64,000 nucleotides of DNA, taken from Pseudomicrostroma phylloplanum (taxonomy: Eukaryota > Basidiomycota > Exobasidiomycetes > Microstromatales). Positions 11,044 through 23,018 of this stretch are shown one piece after another (the stretch's first letter is position 1; the number at the start of each line of letters is the position of its first letter). Under the pieces are notes generated by a model, which worked only from the letters and a program-made list of their open reading frames with translations, was not told where the DNA came from and did no database searches. The translations under genes were made by a program, and so were the position numbers. The stretch lies in contig BCHS01000003.1 in NCBI GenBank assembly GCA_039545275.1, forward strand, positions 1,099,561 to 1,163,560, in the 5' to 3' direction.

Positions 11044-13431
11044 CTATCTCATAGCCACCTCCCAAGCCTCCTTGGACCGCTTCTTCTCCTCCCGACTAGA
11101 ATCAACACTCCTCCCCCGTGTCTCCGCACCAACCGCCTCCGCACCCACACCCGCGCCCTCAAGTCCCTCTCCAACACCAAGATGAGCTCCAGCACCTCGC
11201 AGCGCAGCGACCACTTCAACATGTCCACCCGAAGCAGCAAGGAAGAGCGGACTGCGTCCACCGTAGTCCCTCAGATGCACCGAGCAGCCCGCTCGCAGTA
11301 GTGCCTCTACACACGCCACGTGCCCCGAGGCGGCAGCTACGTGCAGGGGGTACGTCGAGTCCAGGGGTGGGAGAGAGGTGCGCGGATCGCTCTTCCGGGA
11401 GGAGGGTGCTCGGTGCGATGAATGCTCGGGAGCGGTGGAAGAGGAAGAGAGGTCGGACTGTCTGCTGCCGTCGTGGGTGGAGACGAGGATGGAGGGGGTG
11501 GAGATGGTCGCTGCTTCTAGCTGGGCGAGGGCGGAGAGGTGCCATTCCAGCGAGGCGACGTCGGCTGATGCTGCAGCTCGATGGATGAGGTCTGTTGCAG
11601 ATACAGGAGACAGGAGAAAGAGAGTCAGTAGCTGCTTTCAGATGTCAGGCATTTTCGCGAGCGGGAGGAGACTTGACTCACATGGTAAGATCGTGCGCTC
11701 TGCACTTGCAATCTCTCGTTCGAGAGCTTTGCCTTCGGTGGAAGACTCAAGAGCCGTCTTCGATCCAGCCTCACCTGTCTCATCCCCACCAGACTCATCC
11801 TCATTGGTCTCATTAGGCCTCTCAAGGATCCTGCCGAGCAGGTCCGATATTCGTGCTCGACTGCCACCATCTGCTTTATCACTCGTCGTCCTTCTTCGAC
11901 TTGCAGAGCTACCTCTTGTCAGATTGGCCGAAGACGACGAGCCTGTGAGCTCGCCTCGCAGTGACCGCCCCATCAGCTCGCGCACCTCCTGCCTGGAAAG
12001 CTCGGGCTTGGAGAGGAGATATGCCAGCTTGGTCAGGGCACACTCGGGCGTCATGTCTCCGCCAGCCACGACATTGACCGCGGCTAGCTTCTTGCCTACG
12101 GCGTAGATTGCAGAGACTTCGCCCTGGAGACATTGGGTGATGTTGATGATGACCATACCTGCCTCTGTTGCCTCCCTGAAAGCTTCCAGGAGATCAGGTC
12201 TGCTGGGCGCATTGCCGGCTCCGAAGCTCTGCCAAAGTGAAGAGCAGGAGTGAGCATGGGGACTCGGCAGCCAGGTTACACAGCAATCCCGAACTCACCT
12301 CAATACATAGACCGCTCAGACCGGACTTGAGAAAGTGCTTGATGGTATGCGTGGGCATACCAGGGAAGAGGCGGAGAAGAGCGACGTCTGCGCTCATGCT
12401 CTCATGCGCTCGGAAGGGCTTGACCGTCCGCGGCCTCTCCACCAGGTGCCAAGCGACTTCAATCCCGATGCCAACTCGAGCCAGCGGTGCCATGTTGGGC
12501 GAGTCAAAGGCAGCGAGGGCATTGTTGCTGACCTTGCTTGATCGATTGCCTCGGTACAGCTTCGATGCGAAGAAGAGGCCCACTTCTGGAATGATGTAGG
12601 ACGATGCTAGGATAAGAGCTCCCAGGACATTTTCGATGGCGTCGTTGCGCAGCTCGCTGAGTGGGACTTGAGCTCCAGTGACAATGACAGACTTTCCCAG
12701 ATTCTCGAGGAGGAAGGAAAGGGCTGACGCTGTGTAGCTCATAGTGTCTGTCCCGTGTAGAACGACGAATGCATCGAAGGAGGTATAGTTGAGCTCAACG
12801 TCCTTTGCCATCCTGGTCCAATCTTCCAGGCCCATTTCGGAGGAGTCGAGTAGAGGGTCGTACTCGAGGACGGTGTAGCGTATGCGCTGACCATTGTGGC
12901 TCGACTTCGGAGTGACTAAGGACGGGAGCTGCATAGAGAGGGTCCCGTCTGGCAGGATCTGCTGTGAGAGGGCATAGCGAGTGGAGGTCCCCTCAGGATC
13001 GGAAGATCTGACTTCGATGGGCTTGCTGAAAGGAGGGCCATTTGTGAGGAGAGAAGAAGAGGGGCCAGGTGAAGGGGCTGGAGAAGGTCCCCTCGAGCTG
13101 GCTGCGTTGGTTGGCGAGGCTGGCCGAGTAGGCGGTCTACTCTGACTATATGCGTTGGACCACTGCTGGAAGCGCTCGGTGGTATCGCTCCAGGAGAAGA
13201 TGGAATCAGCATGAGGGTCGTGGAAGCGCGTCTGTGTGCGTAGCGTCTCTGTGAGGAAGCCTGGGAAGGGGGCGTATCCGCTGGAACCATGCTTGATCAT
13301 GCCCAAGGTCCCACCTGCATAGAGGCAGAGGACCTTTGATTCGCCTGCGTAGACAATGGTCTCAGGATGTGAGACGTGGACGAGATCCCGGTGATCGCCC
13401 CTTCATTACCGCCGCGTGACTCACGAGACAT
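11044..13431 (-). CDS. Type I L-asparaginase with C-terminal ankyrin repeats
   Basis: Four exons: 13425-13431 (7 nt), 12299-13344, 11682-12228 and 11044-11591, giving 715 aa. It hydrolyses L-asparagine to aspartate and ammonia, as in the cytosolic mammalian ASPG enzyme, whose layout it shares. The enzyme half has Y-A-G-G-T-L-G (residues 11-17, nucleophile Thr15), H-G-T-D-T-M, V-T-G-A-Q-V-P-L, R-G-N-R-S-S-K and G-A-G-N-A-P-S-R-P-D-L-L, then N-I-T-Q-C-L-Q-G. The C-terminal quarter holds ankyrin-like units (L-H-V-A-A-S-G-H-V-A-C-V-E-A-L-L and S-P-L-F-L-A-A-S-G-G-H-V-E-V-V). A Ser/Pro-rich insertion interrupts residues about 50-120. The first exon was placed because ATG-TCT-C joined across an 80 nt intron gives M-S-R-E-S-K-V-L in frame. 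Odd point: the family motif Y-T-G-G-T has Ala in place of its first Thr. Confidence 0.87.
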
Positions 13432-13836
13432 GATCGGCTGCTGTCTGCACTGCGGGAGGTGACTGTATGTATATGCTTCGAGTGCCACCACTGCCTGTCT
13501 TTGGGTATCCGTATCTTCCTGGCGTGTCACTTTTTTTGCGTAGGCCTGCTTCCCCGCTTCTGTGTCTTGACGGAAAGAGAGGGACACTCCTGGCGCGGAG
13601 GGGTGCGTGGTGGCTCGAGCATGGATTGCGCGGCGCGCCTTGGCCAGCGGAGATGGAAAGGGGCGCAACACGCAGGAGCATCACTTCGCCGCCTCATCCC
13701 AGGCAGCAACCCACGCACTACCAACACCAACCATCACCACTACCATCACCACTACCTGGTCACAGCATATACCCACGTCGTCGTCGTCGTATCACTACCC
13801 TCAGACGCCGCAGTCAGACCTCACACATCGCCCAAC
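13432..13836. promoter_or_regulatory. Shared promoter of asparaginase and septin genes
   Basis: This 405 bp head-to-head spacer contains a TACCATCACCAC-type repeat (about 13731-13756) and a GTC trinucleotide run (about 13777-13791). Both probably lie in the CA-rich septin leader. No clear TATA box was seen. A bidirectional role is inferred from gene orientation. Confidence 0.45.
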
Positions 13837-15302
13837 ATGGCTTCACGACGCCGTGCGACCAAGAAAGGAGTCTCCTTCTGCCTAATGGTCGTAGGAGCTT
13901 CTGGTACAGGTGAACAAAGGAGACCAAAGCAGAACAGGAGCTCAACCTGTTCGCCCTGCTGATACAGATCGTTCTTGTCCACTCTCCTCCACAGGTAAAA
14001 CCACATTCATTAACACACTCTGCGAGTCAGAGGTCATCGGCCACAAGGTCTCAGACAATCCAGAGACCGCTCACATTGAAGAGGGGATCAGGATCAAGCC
14101 AGTCAATGTTGAGCTGGATGAAGATGGAATGAGGATTGGCCTCACCATCGTTGATACCCCGGGCTTCGGTCAGAACATCGACAACGAATACGCGTGAGTA
14201 GATGAATCACCTGCTCTCAGATGCTCACAGAGGAGCAGGGGAGCAAGGGACGCCCCCCCTGAAGGCCAGCGGCCATATACTCACCCTTTCACCTGTCTGC
14301 GCCACTATGACCTCGCGCCCACGTTCCACAGCTTCCAAGAGATCGTAGGCTTTCTCGAGCGTCAGTATGATGACATTCTTGCAGAAGAGTCCCGGATCAA
14401 GCGAAACCCTCGATTCAGGGACAACCGAGTACACGCCCTACTGTACTTCATTGCCCCTGGTCACAGCTTGAGGGAGATGGACATTGAGCTCATGCGCAGG
14501 CTCAGCCCCAGGGTGAACGTCATTCCCGTCATCGGCAAGAGCGACAGTATGACACCCGATGAGCGGGCGTTGTTCAAGAAGAGGGTGAGTATTCGAAGTT
14601 GCATCGGAATGGAATGCGCCAGCTCAAGCTCACGACGCTTCGGCCCCTCTCTCTCTACCTCAGGTCATGGAGGACATCGAGCACTACGGCATCGCAGTCT
14701 ACAACTTCCCCTTTGACGTAGAGGAAGATGATGAAGACACAATTGCAGACAACAGCGACCTCCGAAAGCTCATGCCCTTTGCCATTGTGGGCTCCGAAGA
14801 CGAGGTGAACATCAATGGTGAACTCGTTCGAGCCAGGACGTACCCATGGGGAGCCGTAGAGGTCATGGATCCCAGGCACTCTGACTTCTCGCGCCTGAGG
14901 TCGGCTCTTCTCAACACGCACTTGACCGATCTCAAGGAGATCACGCACGACTTCTTGTACGAGAACTACCGAACTGAGAAGGTGAGTCAGACGATGCAAA
15001 GCGGGGGTAATGACATGGAGGAAGAGCCTCACCCATTGACAATGTCACCCCACCTTCCGTCCTTCCTACAGCTATCGCGAACCGTGCATTCCGACTATGC
15101 CGACGCGCCGATCCCAGGGGATGAGCTGGCCAACCAGTCTGTGAAGCTGAAGGAGGAGCAATTGCGTCGCGAAGAGGAGAAGCTGCGAGAGATCGAGCTC
15201 AAGGTACAAAGGGAGATTCAGGAGAAGAGGCAAGAGCTGCAGGCCAAGGAAGAGTCATTGAGGAACCTGGAGAGCAGGCTAGCTGCCCAGGGCGAGGCCT
15301 AG
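13837..15302 (+). CDS. CDC11: Septin, Cdc11/AspA class
   Basis: Five exons: 13837-13909, 13995-14193, 14332-14584, 14664-14981 and 15072-15302, giving 357 aa. Septins polymerise into filaments and rings at the bud neck, septum and hyphal tip. Seen in the sequence: the P-loop G-A-S-G-T-G-K-T-T-F (split by intron 1), D-T-P-G-F-G, the G4 motif G-K-S-D, and the septin unique element including P-W-G-A-V-E-V and R-S-A-L-L-N-T-H-L-T-D-L-K. A C-terminal coiled coil follows (about residues 305-357, rich in Glu, Lys and Arg). The N-terminal R-R-x-x-x-K-K-G-V-S-F-C-L-M-V and the run of conserved residues fit the Cdc11 class better than Cdc3, Cdc10 or Cdc12. Intron 4 is 90 nt and stop-free, so its retention would add 30 residues without a frameshift. 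The ATG has a good context (CAACATGG). Confidence 0.9.
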
Positions 15303-15717
15303 AAGGTCAAGGGGCGATTCGAGCCGGGTATGATGGAAGCTCGTGCCTGAGCCTCACGAAGGGAAAGAGGACTGCGAACAAAAACAGCTTCAGAACGAAC
15401 ACTCCGCTGGCCCTCCCTTCCCCCTCTTTCTCCCTCTATGTCACTGACGTTCACGACTCACTGCCAGTCACGCCCACTCACTCTTTCGATTTCGAACAAT
15501 CGATATGATATCCTCCTCTCCACGCTGTCAAGCTGTTGTGCTTCCCGGATTGTGCTTGAGACGATGATGACATTGCTTGTATGGAAGGGACCGAGAAGAG
15601 CATGAGAAATTGACGAGCGATACAATGCAAACAACACAACACGAGACTGAGAACCCCGAGAGGGTATAAAGACACTTCTTCCCTCCTCAACATTAATTCC
15701 ACCTCACGACCCGACCT
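15303..15717. other. Convergent 3' intergenic region between septin and POL2
   Basis: A CT-rich spacer of about 415 bp lies between two stop codons. No open frame with a recognisable motif, no RNA gene and no repeat of note was seen. It is presumably the 3' untranslated regions of both genes. Confidence 0.6.
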
Positions 15718-18700
15718 CTACACGCCGCTGAGGATCCCCTTTACGGCAGACTGCAGCATTCCCAATCCATGAAACTTGGCAATACTCTCCATGTTCCTCA
15801 ACTTCCTCACCGTCTCCACCCGACTGACGGTCAATCCCCACTCTCCCGAGCAAGCTTCGCAGTGCGTCGCCAGGTCGGTCTGTCGTACCCCTCCACACTT
15901 TGTACACCTCAAGTCCTGCAGTGTGAAGCTAGACAGGTACGAGTAGGCAATGGACACCAGACGGGACTCGATGTGATCTCGATTGAGCGGGTTGGCACAG
16001 CCGCCACAGCGCCACTGGCCCTCTAGGAGGTCAGGGTCGCGACAGAGGTCTAGGGTTCGTTCCTCTGAGCAGTACGAGCAGATGACTAGGGGGAGCTTGA
16101 AGGGCTCGCAGGGCTGGCGCCATTCGGCCTCCTTTGAAAAGGCGCCCACGGAGAGCATACTGAGCAGGTTGCGACGCAGAACGTGCACCTCTTCCCCGAT
16201 TGCCGGAGAGAGGTTCAGCACGGCCACGACTGACTTTACGAACTCCAGGGCGGGGGTCATGGAGCGTGCGATGGCTGGGGGCGGGACGATGCGACCGGGG
16301 AGATTGGGGAAGGACCACTCTTCCAGCGCAGAGGGGTCGTCCCGGTCAGAGAGGGCGGCGTGGTGCTGGTCCTGAATCTCCTTTGTCGTCTTGAGCAGCC
16401 AGCGCGTCACCTGTCGCTTCAGGAATTCGCGCATGAACTTGACTTCCTCTGGAGACGTCTTCTCCAGGGCTAGGTCGGCTTCCACCTCTTCTGCGCCGCC
16501 TTCCCCGTTCGTGGCAATGTCTTGGGCATTCAGAGTCGACTGGATGGCCCTGAGCGGGGTTCTGCCCACTACGTGCACCTGCTTGAGCTTGTGCTCATAC
16601 AGCGAGCGGATGAACCTCCCCACGATGTTCGCAAAGCGCGTCTGCGTCGCTGGAGGCAGGAAAGTCTGAATGTTCCAATTCGCCTCGACTGTGAATTCTT
16701 CGCTGGGCACCTCGGCCTCGGGGTCGGCAGCGTAGACTCCTCCGAAGTTGGCGTAGTCCATCCACAGGAGCTGCTCCCAGAAGTGCACAATCTCCAGATC
16801 GATGAACTTGAAGAGGTCTCGACTTGTGATGGCTGACATCAGATAGCGCCCGTAAGCAGCTGCACTACCCGCTGTCGGCTTGTTGGTCAGCAGGTATAGA
16901 CGGTTGACGCTAGCGTAGACGATCGTTGAGCCCAAGCGCTTGAACTCGCCGAGCAGCTGGAGTAGCGTCTTGCGGACCAGACCGTGTAGGTACTTCTGCA
17001 TCGCGGGCTCGAACATGGCACTTCGGTTGCTCGAGGCCCACCTCCAGAAATTGTCGGCCAGCAGGGGACTATCGGTCGACCTCCCTCGCACCTTGGCGAC
17101 ATACCACGATTTGACCATGCTCTTCACCACACCGAAGACTTGGCTGGTGAGCGTAGAGTCGCCAAAGGAGACCGACGAGTGGACTGTACCTTTGCTGTAC
17201 TCGTCTAGATTGTGAGAAGCATTGTCAAAAGCCATCGACCCCGCGCCATTCCCTTCGATGTTGTTGACAGCTCCGGACTGCAACACCGAGTTGATGGCGA
17301 GGTCGCGGAGGTTGACCTCGAAGACGACGTTGGAGTAACAGCCAGGCTTGGACATCTCGAGGTTCTCCACCTCTTCGATAGGCTGTCCAGCATTATTATC
17401 GTCTTGCTCCCTGCCACCGAGATCTGGTGCGGGGGCGCTCGACCACCATAGCACCATATCTTGCGCAGTCAGTCGTCTAGCAAAGTCGACATCTGCCGCC
17501 AGGACAGCAAAGTCGACCTCCAGGTTGCTTAGCGGCAAGTCGAAGTAGGCTGCCACTTCAATCCGTCGCTTGATCATTGTGGAGATCCTAAAGTAGGATG
17601 CGATCATCCGACGAACACTGTACAGCTGCCATCCCAAGGCAGGCAGATCGTTCTCTGCCTTGACAGAGGGGAACATCAAGACTGGGAACTCAGCCATGAC
17701 GCTCCCCAGATTGATCTCGTAGTACTCCTGCGGCTGCGATGAGCTGATAGTAAGCAAAGCTGATCCTTGCTTTGCCGTACGCAGAGTAGTGAGGTCACGA
17801 GCCAGAGCACGGAAAGCCCTTTGGGAAGTGGTATGAACTCTGAAGTCGAAGTCGAGACCGTCTTCGTAGTCAAAGACCCCCTCGCCGTCCTGAAGGCCTC
17901 CTCGCCTCTTCTTCGTGGCTACGCGATCTGCATACAAGCTGCTCAAGTTGGGCACTTGTCGCAGACCGGCAGAGTCAACAATGTGGAGACGCATCTGACC
18001 CTCGGGGGAGAAGAGCCCGAGCACATGACGTCCATCCAGTTGAGCATGATACAGGTAGAAGTATCGGATCCCCTGTCCTCGATTGAGATAGACCTGCTTC
18101 GACATAGGCGAGTACGAAGTCTTGACCAAGTCTTCAAGCTCAAACCCAGCGTCGAGAGCACGACTGAGCTTGTTCTGGCTACGAGCATCCATTCCACACG
18201 TCGAGCCGAGTTTGATCAGCGCTCTGACATCCAGAGGCAGATGCTTCTCGTAAACGCCGTCTACTATTGGGTGGTTGAGCAGCGAGGAGAAGTGAGCTTC
18301 TTCCTCGCGGAAGACGTCTTCGGCCACTGTGACGCGGTAGAGATGCTTGCAAGCAGTACCGCGAGGTAGCGTCTTGGTCGTCTTCTCGACCAGGTATCCC
18401 TCCTGGAACATTCCCGGCTTAGGGGCAGTGCGCAAGTTGAGGTAGAACTGGCGAGGGATGCGCAGCTTGACAGCCTGAAGATGTCCGGCGATGGAGATCC
18501 ACATGCGGTACTCCCCTGCGCGACTGGCAGGAGTGATCTGCACCACGTCCCAGGTGGCTGTGGCCATGTTTGCGGTTCTCCTTGACAAGTGGGAAGTCAT
18601 CAGACCTCCTCGCGTGCCACCTCGCGCTGCTGTCATACGTCCGTCGGGGCCGACACCACCGGAGGCCTTGGCCACTCTTGCTAGCTTCCATCGAGGCTTC

Positions 18701-21700
18701 ATTGCTGCTACCCAACCTCGATAGTCTGCATTGATGTCTGGGACCTTTGGAAGAGGGGGAGGAAGAGCTTTGGCTGCCTTTGCTGCTTGCTTTGCCGCTA
18801 GTGCAGCAGCTTTTGCTTTCGCCAAGTCTCCGAAGTCTTCCATGTCGGCGGTGATCGTTGGAGCCTTGACATTCTTGAAAGCGTCCGTCAGCGTCCTCTG
18901 CTTGTACTTGTCCTCCCTTGCAGCGACTCGCTTGAAGAGCCAGTCAGGGTGTCGGATCCGGGGCACAGGATTGGGGACCTTCTGCATTGCGGCAGGAATG
19001 GTGATGAGCTTCTGGATAACGCTACCGAATCGCTCAATGTAGTAGCCCCAGTCAAGGATAGAGCGCAAGTCGAAGTCGGTGATACTGTTGTCCTTCAAGA
19101 AACGGCGGAGGTAGTGCTGCTTGACGCTCTCCTCTGCATTGAAGATGGCAACCGGCACAGCTCTTTCGGTGACGGGGGCGCCGTGGGGCTTCGCCGAGAT
19201 GATGAACTTACACGCCAGACCCTTGTCCTTCACCATTTGTGCTCCTAGGAACTCTGCCAGACGCTTGGCTGTAGTGATGGCAGTAGACTTCTGGTTGCCG
19301 TATTCAGACAGCATCTTGGACATGCTCTTGTTCTCGGCAATGAGGTCGATGAGCTCCACATCGTGCAGAGTAGATCCCTTGTCGTAGAGAATGTCCAGCC
19401 ATTGATCTGCCACTTTGGCTACAGCAGCATAGCACTCGACCAGAGTCTCGCCCAGCAAGAATTTCTCAAAGATCTGCTTCTGGAAATCCTTGATCAATTG
19501 CAGCTCTCCTCGGCGCTTGACCTCGAAGCCTTTCAGCTCTGCCAGTGAGCCATCGTGTTCAAACACGGCGTACCGCTTCTTCAGCAGCTTATCCTCTTCC
19601 TTGCTCGAAGGCAAGATCATCGCTCGGTAAGGCCCATCGAGCTCAAAGAAGATAGAGTTCTCGCTGTGTACAGCATAGGCACCGGTGTCTTTGTCCAAAG
19701 TGTGATATTGATGATTCGTGAACTTGGCGTGAACAAGGTGGTTCAGCATCGTGCATGGATAGCTAATCCCGTACTTCTTGCCGTTCTTGCACTTGAAGCT
19801 GAAATTCTCCGGAAAGGTGCCAGGAAGCATGCACCAGATACCATCTGTATCTAGCTCCAGAGGGCGTCCAATACGATCGACCAGCTCCTTTGCCATCTGA
19901 ATGATGGAGGCACCAGTCAGGCAAGTAATCCCGGCCATCTCCATCGAGTACCAGCGAGCTCCCTTCCTCATGACGTAGCCGTAGAAGGAGTTCAAGATAC
20001 ACTTGTGCGCCAGTTGCAGCGAGTCATAGAGAACGATCATCTTCTTGGCTTCCACGACTTCTGTCAAGCTGCCGCTAGAGGATGCAGAGTCGAGGTTCTT
20101 CTTCCATGTCTTGTGCAGACCCTTGTACTCGTAGCGACGATCTCTGAAGTCTCTGACAGTGTCGATGTAGAAGGGATTCTCCCTTTGACAGATGGTCGAC
20201 TCTCGAATGACAGTCTTGGTCTCGTGATTCTTTCGGTAGACTTTGCGACTGTAGTCTCCGAGTCGCTTGTGCAGCAGAGCAGTCCTCTCCGCTTCACCGA
20301 GGTCGTGATAGGTCCTTCGCGGTCCATAGGCATTCTTGGCTGGGAACGTCTCTCCTGACAGCGCATTTCGAATCATATTGACCTCGTCTCGCTTGGCAGG
20401 GAAGTACTCTCCCCTCCACGCCCATGTCATCTTCTTGTCGCACTTCATGCCAGGTCGATTGTAGTCGCAAGTAGCGCACATGGCCTCATCAACAACCGAA
20501 TCTGGCTGTAGCCGATTGGATAACATGATGTTGGGATACATCGCTGCCACGTCCAAATGGTAGATGAGGGGCGAGTCCTTGCGGAGAGGACGGTCCCGCA
20601 ACTGCACCAGCATCGCCTCAATCTCTGCCTTGACTTCATCGTAATTCTCGATGTCTTCCAGGTTCAGCTTTCCCTCCTCGCGAATGCTGAATTGAAGAGC
20701 TGCATCGAGGTCGTCGATCAGTTGCTGGAGAGCAGCAGGATCGAGCTTGAAATCTGTTGGAATGTCACTTCGAAAAACGCCAGCTTCGAGAGCTTCGACG
20801 TGACCTCCGACGTAAGTCTCTGACTCGAGCAGATGGCCTTCATACGTGCTGCCAACGGGATCCGTGTGTCGATTGGGCATGACAATGTTGCCTTTGTAGG
20901 CCTGCACCATCAGCAACGTCTCGCAGAGAGTACCACTACCCTTTCGCAGCACCTCATCCGGATTCAGAGGAATGATGTTGCAGAGGGAGAAGATGAAGGG
21001 GTGGACGTACTTCATGTAGAGATAGTACGTTGCAACGGCGTCCGAGACAGAGTATTGTGCCAATGTTTGGGGTTGCTCCATGGCATAGGGCGTCATCAGC
21101 TCTGGATCGAGTTCCATAGGATTGTATCCGAGCTTTGCGACTGTGACGGCCTTCAAACCTTGACTTCCTTGAGGAAGATACGAGTCTCGCTTGACCCATC
21201 GGAAGCAGTCCATATGGGCAGCTGTACGACTCTTGTACTCGCTTTCCATGTCGAGGCCGAACCCGATTTCATCCATCAGACTCAATCCATGGAAGGTGGC
21301 TCGAGCATCGATAAAGGGGAAGTCGAAAGAGTCACCGTTGTAGGTGGCGACGACTGTCGGCTTTGCCTCCCGATAGTGTGAGAAGAACCTTTGCAACACG
21401 CCCATTTCGTCTGGCTCGTTGAAGATGATGAAGGGGCCTTCGTACTCCTCTTTCGGCGTGTACTCAAAGTCGTCGATGTCCTCGGATACAATCTCTCGAT
21501 TTGTGATCAGGAAACCTTGACCGTCAATCATGTACGAAATCATCATGATCACGTCTGTCTCGGCGTCAGGGAACTTGAGGGGCTGCTTGGTCGTCTCGAT
21601 ATCAAAGGCTAGGACTGTCGGCTCAGCTCGCTTGACTCGAGTCGGGACGCTCTGTAGGCTAATTGTGCCTGCGTCAAAGGTGACAGTGTACCAGTGACCG

Positions 21701-22689
21701 ACTCGGATGTCGTTGTCGATGGCAACGCGGAGGTAGTAGGGTACGTCGTACTCTCTCAGATCGGCGATGCAATCCTCGGGATCAAGCTTGGTGCCTCCTC
21801 CCTTGCCCTTGCCGCCCTTGCCGTTGCCACCGCCGCCTCCCCAGCCTCGCTCTTGATCTCTACTGAATCCCAATGCCTCGACTTCGGCTTGCTCCATCTC
21901 TACGTCGAGACTGGCTCCGCCATTTGCATCAGCATCGGCTAGTGTATCGGCATAGGTATCCACAGCATCTCGCCTCTTCTGGAACTTCTGAGCCAAAGGC
22001 AGCAGCTCCATCCTTACTGCCAGCAGGTCCTGGATGTTCCAGAAGTTCAAGCGCAGAAGTATACGGTTGTTGCCGATGAGGTGATTCGGGAGCTTCAGGT
22101 CTTCTTTACGTTCGCGGCTGAAGGACAGGATCAGACCTTCGAATTTGCGCTTGAGCCATTCTTCCACGAGCGACTCTGTGCCCGGCCTGGTGCCGAGGAG
22201 GATATATGGACAATATTGTACTGTGACCTTGAAGGAAGAAGCATCGTCCTCGATGAAGTAGAAATCGACTGCAGACTTGCCCGTAGGGTGACCACCACCT
22301 TCGTCAGCTGGGTTCGGTGGCAGGAGAGTGGGATGCATGTTCACCAGCCAGGCTTCACGACTAGGACCAGCCTCAAGACGGTCGAAGCCCAACTTGGCAT
22401 CGATCTCGTCCTTCATTGCGGTCTGCTGGAATCGCTCTTCAGCTGATGTACCATCGGCCTGGCCTTTCATGAGGGAGGCTCCAGCCGCTGCCACAGCCTC
22501 TCGGTGGGAGCCAGGAGCACCTGGGGGACCATCTCTGCTACTTGAAGACCCTCCTGACCGAGAAGGACCGCCTCCGCGGCGCTTGAAGGTACCTCTCGAC
22601 CGAGTGTTGCTTCCAGATGTCAGACCAAATGTCTTATTGCCGGAGCGAAACCCACTGCCACCGCCACTGCCACTCCGAGGCGGTGCCAT
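15718..22689 (-). CDS. POL2: DNA polymerase epsilon catalytic subunit
   Basis: Single exon, 2323 aa, close to the usual length (2222 aa in budding yeast). It is the leading-strand replicative polymerase and proofreading exonuclease of the CMG-linked replisome. Exonuclease motif I, F-D-I-E-T-T-K, lies near residue 361 and is followed by N-G-D-S-F-D-F-P-F. Polymerase motif [11 protein letters not shown], is near residue 715, with the C-A-T-C and C-D-K-K cysteines of the iron-sulphur site next to it. Motif C, L-D-T-D-G-I-W-C, is near residue 946. The inactive second polymerase half follows, and the C terminus has two zinc modules (C-S-Y-C with C-G-G-C near 2200; C-T-K-C with C-E-A-C near 2260) that bind the Dpb2 subunit. 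The N terminus is a Gly/Ser/Arg-rich tail. The ATG at 22689 (GCGCCATGG) is the first true ATG. It is transcribed divergently from the gene at 23019. Confidence 0.97.
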   Translation of the reverse strand: MAPPRSGSGGGSGFRSGNKTFGLTSGSNTRSRGTFKRRGGGPSRSGGSSSSRDGPPGAPGSHREAVAAAGASLMKGQADGTSAEERFQQTAMKDEIDAKLGFDRLEAGPSREAWLVNMHPTLLPPNPADEGGGHPTGKSAVDFYFIEDDASSFKVTVQYCPYILLGTRPGTESLVEEWLKRKFEGLILSFSRERKEDLKLPNHLIGNNRILLRLNFWNIQDLLAVRMELLPLAQKFQKRRDAVDTYADTLADADANGGASLDVEMEQAEVEALGFSRDQERGWGGGGGNGKGGKGKGGGTKLDPEDCIADLREYDVPYYLRVAIDNDIRVGHWYTVTFDAGTISLQSVPTRVKRAEPTVLAFDIETTKQPLKFPDAETDVIMMISYMIDGQGFLITNREIVSEDIDDFEYTPKEEYEGPFIIFNEPDEMGVLQRFFSHYREAKPTVVATYNGDSFDFPFIDARATFHGLSLMDEIGFGLDMESEYKSRTAAHMDCFRWVKRDSYLPQGSQGLKAVTVAKLGYNPMELDPELMTPYAMEQPQTLAQYSVSDAVATYYLYMKYVHPFIFSLCNIIPLNPDEVLRKGSGTLCETLLMVQAYKGNIVMPNRHTDPVGSTYEGHLLESETYVGGHVEALEAGVFRSDIPTDFKLDPAALQQLIDDLDAALQFSIREEGKLNLEDIENYDEVKAEIEAMLVQLRDRPLRKDSPLIYHLDVAAMYPNIMLSNRLQPDSVVDEAMCATCDYNRPGMKCDKKMTWAWRGEYFPAKRDEVNMIRNALSGETFPAKNAYGPRRTYHDLGEAERTALLHKRLGDYSRKVYRKNHETKTVIRESTICQRENPFYIDTVRDFRDRRYEYKGLHKTWKKNLDSASSSGSLTEVVEAKKMIVLYDSLQLAHKCILNSFYGYVMRKGARWYSMEMAGITCLTGASIIQMAKELVDRIGRPLELDTDGIWCMLPGTFPENFSFKCKNGKKYGISYPCTMLNHLVHAKFTNHQYHTLDKDTGAYAVHSENSIFFELDGPYRAMILPSSKEEDKLLKKRYAVFEHDGSLAELKGFEVKRRGELQLIKDFQKQIFEKFLLGETLVECYAAVAKVADQWLDILYDKGSTLHDVELIDLIAENKSMSKMLSEYGNQKSTAITTAKRLAEFLGAQMVKDKGLACKFIISAKPHGAPVTERAVPVAIFNAEESVKQHYLRRFLKDNSITDFDLRSILDWGYYIERFGSVIQKLITIPAAMQKVPNPVPRIRHPDWLFKRVAAREDKYKQRTLTDAFKNVKAPTITADMEDFGDLAKAKAAALAAKQAAKAAKALPPPLPKVPDINADYRGWVAAMKPRWKLARVAKASGGVGPDGRMTAARGGTRGGLMTSHLSRRTANMATATWDVVQITPASRAGEYRMWISIAGHLQAVKLRIPRQFYLNLRTAPKPGMFQEGYLVEKTTKTLPRGTACKHLYRVTVAEDVFREEEAHFSSLLNHPIVDGVYEKHLPLDVRALIKLGSTCGMDARSQNKLSRALDAGFELEDLVKTSYSPMSKQVYLNRGQGIRYFYLYHAQLDGRHVLGLFSPEGQMRLHIVDSAGLRQVPNLSSLYADRVATKKRRGGLQDGEGVFDYEDGLDFDFRVHTTSQRAFRALARDLTTLRTAKQGSALLTISSSQPQEYYEINLGSVMAEFPVLMFPSVKAENDLPALGWQLYSVRRMIASYFRISTMIKRRIEVAAYFDLPLSNLEVDFAVLAADVDFARRLTAQDMVLWWSSAPAPDLGGREQDDNNAGQPIEEVENLEMSKPGCYSNVVFEVNLRDLAINSVLQSGAVNNIEGNGAGSMAFDNASHNLDEYSKGTVHSSVSFGDSTLTSQVFGVVKSMVKSWYVAKVRGRSTDSPLLADNFWRWASSNRSAMFEPAMQKYLHGLVRKTLLQLLGEFKRLGSTIVYASVNRLYLLTNKPTAGSAAAYGRYLMSAITSRDLFKFIDLEIVHFWEQLLWMDYANFGGVYAADPEAEVPSEEFTVEANWNIQTFLPPATQTRFANIVGRFIRSLYEHKLKQVHVVGRTPLRAIQSTLNAQDIATNGEGGAEEVEADLALEKTSPEEVKFMREFLKRQVTRWLLKTTKEIQDQHHAALSDRDDPSALEEWSFPNLPGRIVPPPAIARSMTPALEFVKSVVAVLNLSPAIGEEVHVLRRNLLSMLSVGAFSKEAEWRQPCEPFKLPLVICSYCSEERTLDLCRDPDLLEGQWRCGGCANPLNRDHIESRLVSIAYSYLSSFTLQDLRCTKCGGVRQTDLATHCEACSGEWGLTVSRVETVRKLRNMESIAKFHGLGMLQSAVKGILSGV

Positions 22690-23018
22690 GGCGCGGGGTA
22701 GAGGTGGAAGATGGGCGAAGTGCGAGAGTGAAGAAGGATGGGATGGAGAATGTACGTCCACACTTGCGTTGGTTGACTAGAGCCGGCGGTGACGATGGGG
22801 TATATGCGGCGAACGAGAGAGACAGGCTATGTGTATGTGTAATGTGAGGGTAGTAGCTTGGCGAATCCCAGTCGAGTTCGAGATTCGAGCAACACGACGC
22901 GAAAGTCAAAGTAGCGCGTTGAAACTCCGACGGCTTGATCACCGCTTCTTCTCCGCTCGCGTCGTCTCCGCTGGGTACTCATCCACGCATATACTCACGA
23001 TACGAGGATGAGGCTGAG
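22690..23018. promoter_or_regulatory. Shared promoter of POL2 and the RPA-interacting-like gene
   Basis: A 329 bp head-to-head spacer. It carries the MBF/E2F-like element listed separately and a second GCGCGTT-type core near 22913-22919. Periodic S-phase expression of POL2 is known in other fungi; co-regulation of both genes here is inference. Confidence 0.5.
22897..22904. promoter_or_regulatory. MBF/E2F-like element ACGCGAAA
   Basis: ACGCGAAA on the plus strand (TTTCGCGT on the minus) combines the MCB core ACGCG with the SCB/E2F half TTTCGCG. It lies about 210 bp upstream of the POL2 start codon and 115 bp upstream of the divergent gene's start. The match is to a short consensus and could occur by chance. 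Confidence 0.45.

Noticed and set aside
13304..13330. Loss of the catalytic nucleophile in the asparaginase
   Set aside because: On counting against the bacterial enzymes, the nucleophile is the second Thr of T-G-G-T, which is present. Only the first Thr is changed.
20833..21381. 182-codon plus-strand frame
   Set aside because: It lies antisense within the exonuclease and polymerase domains of POL2.
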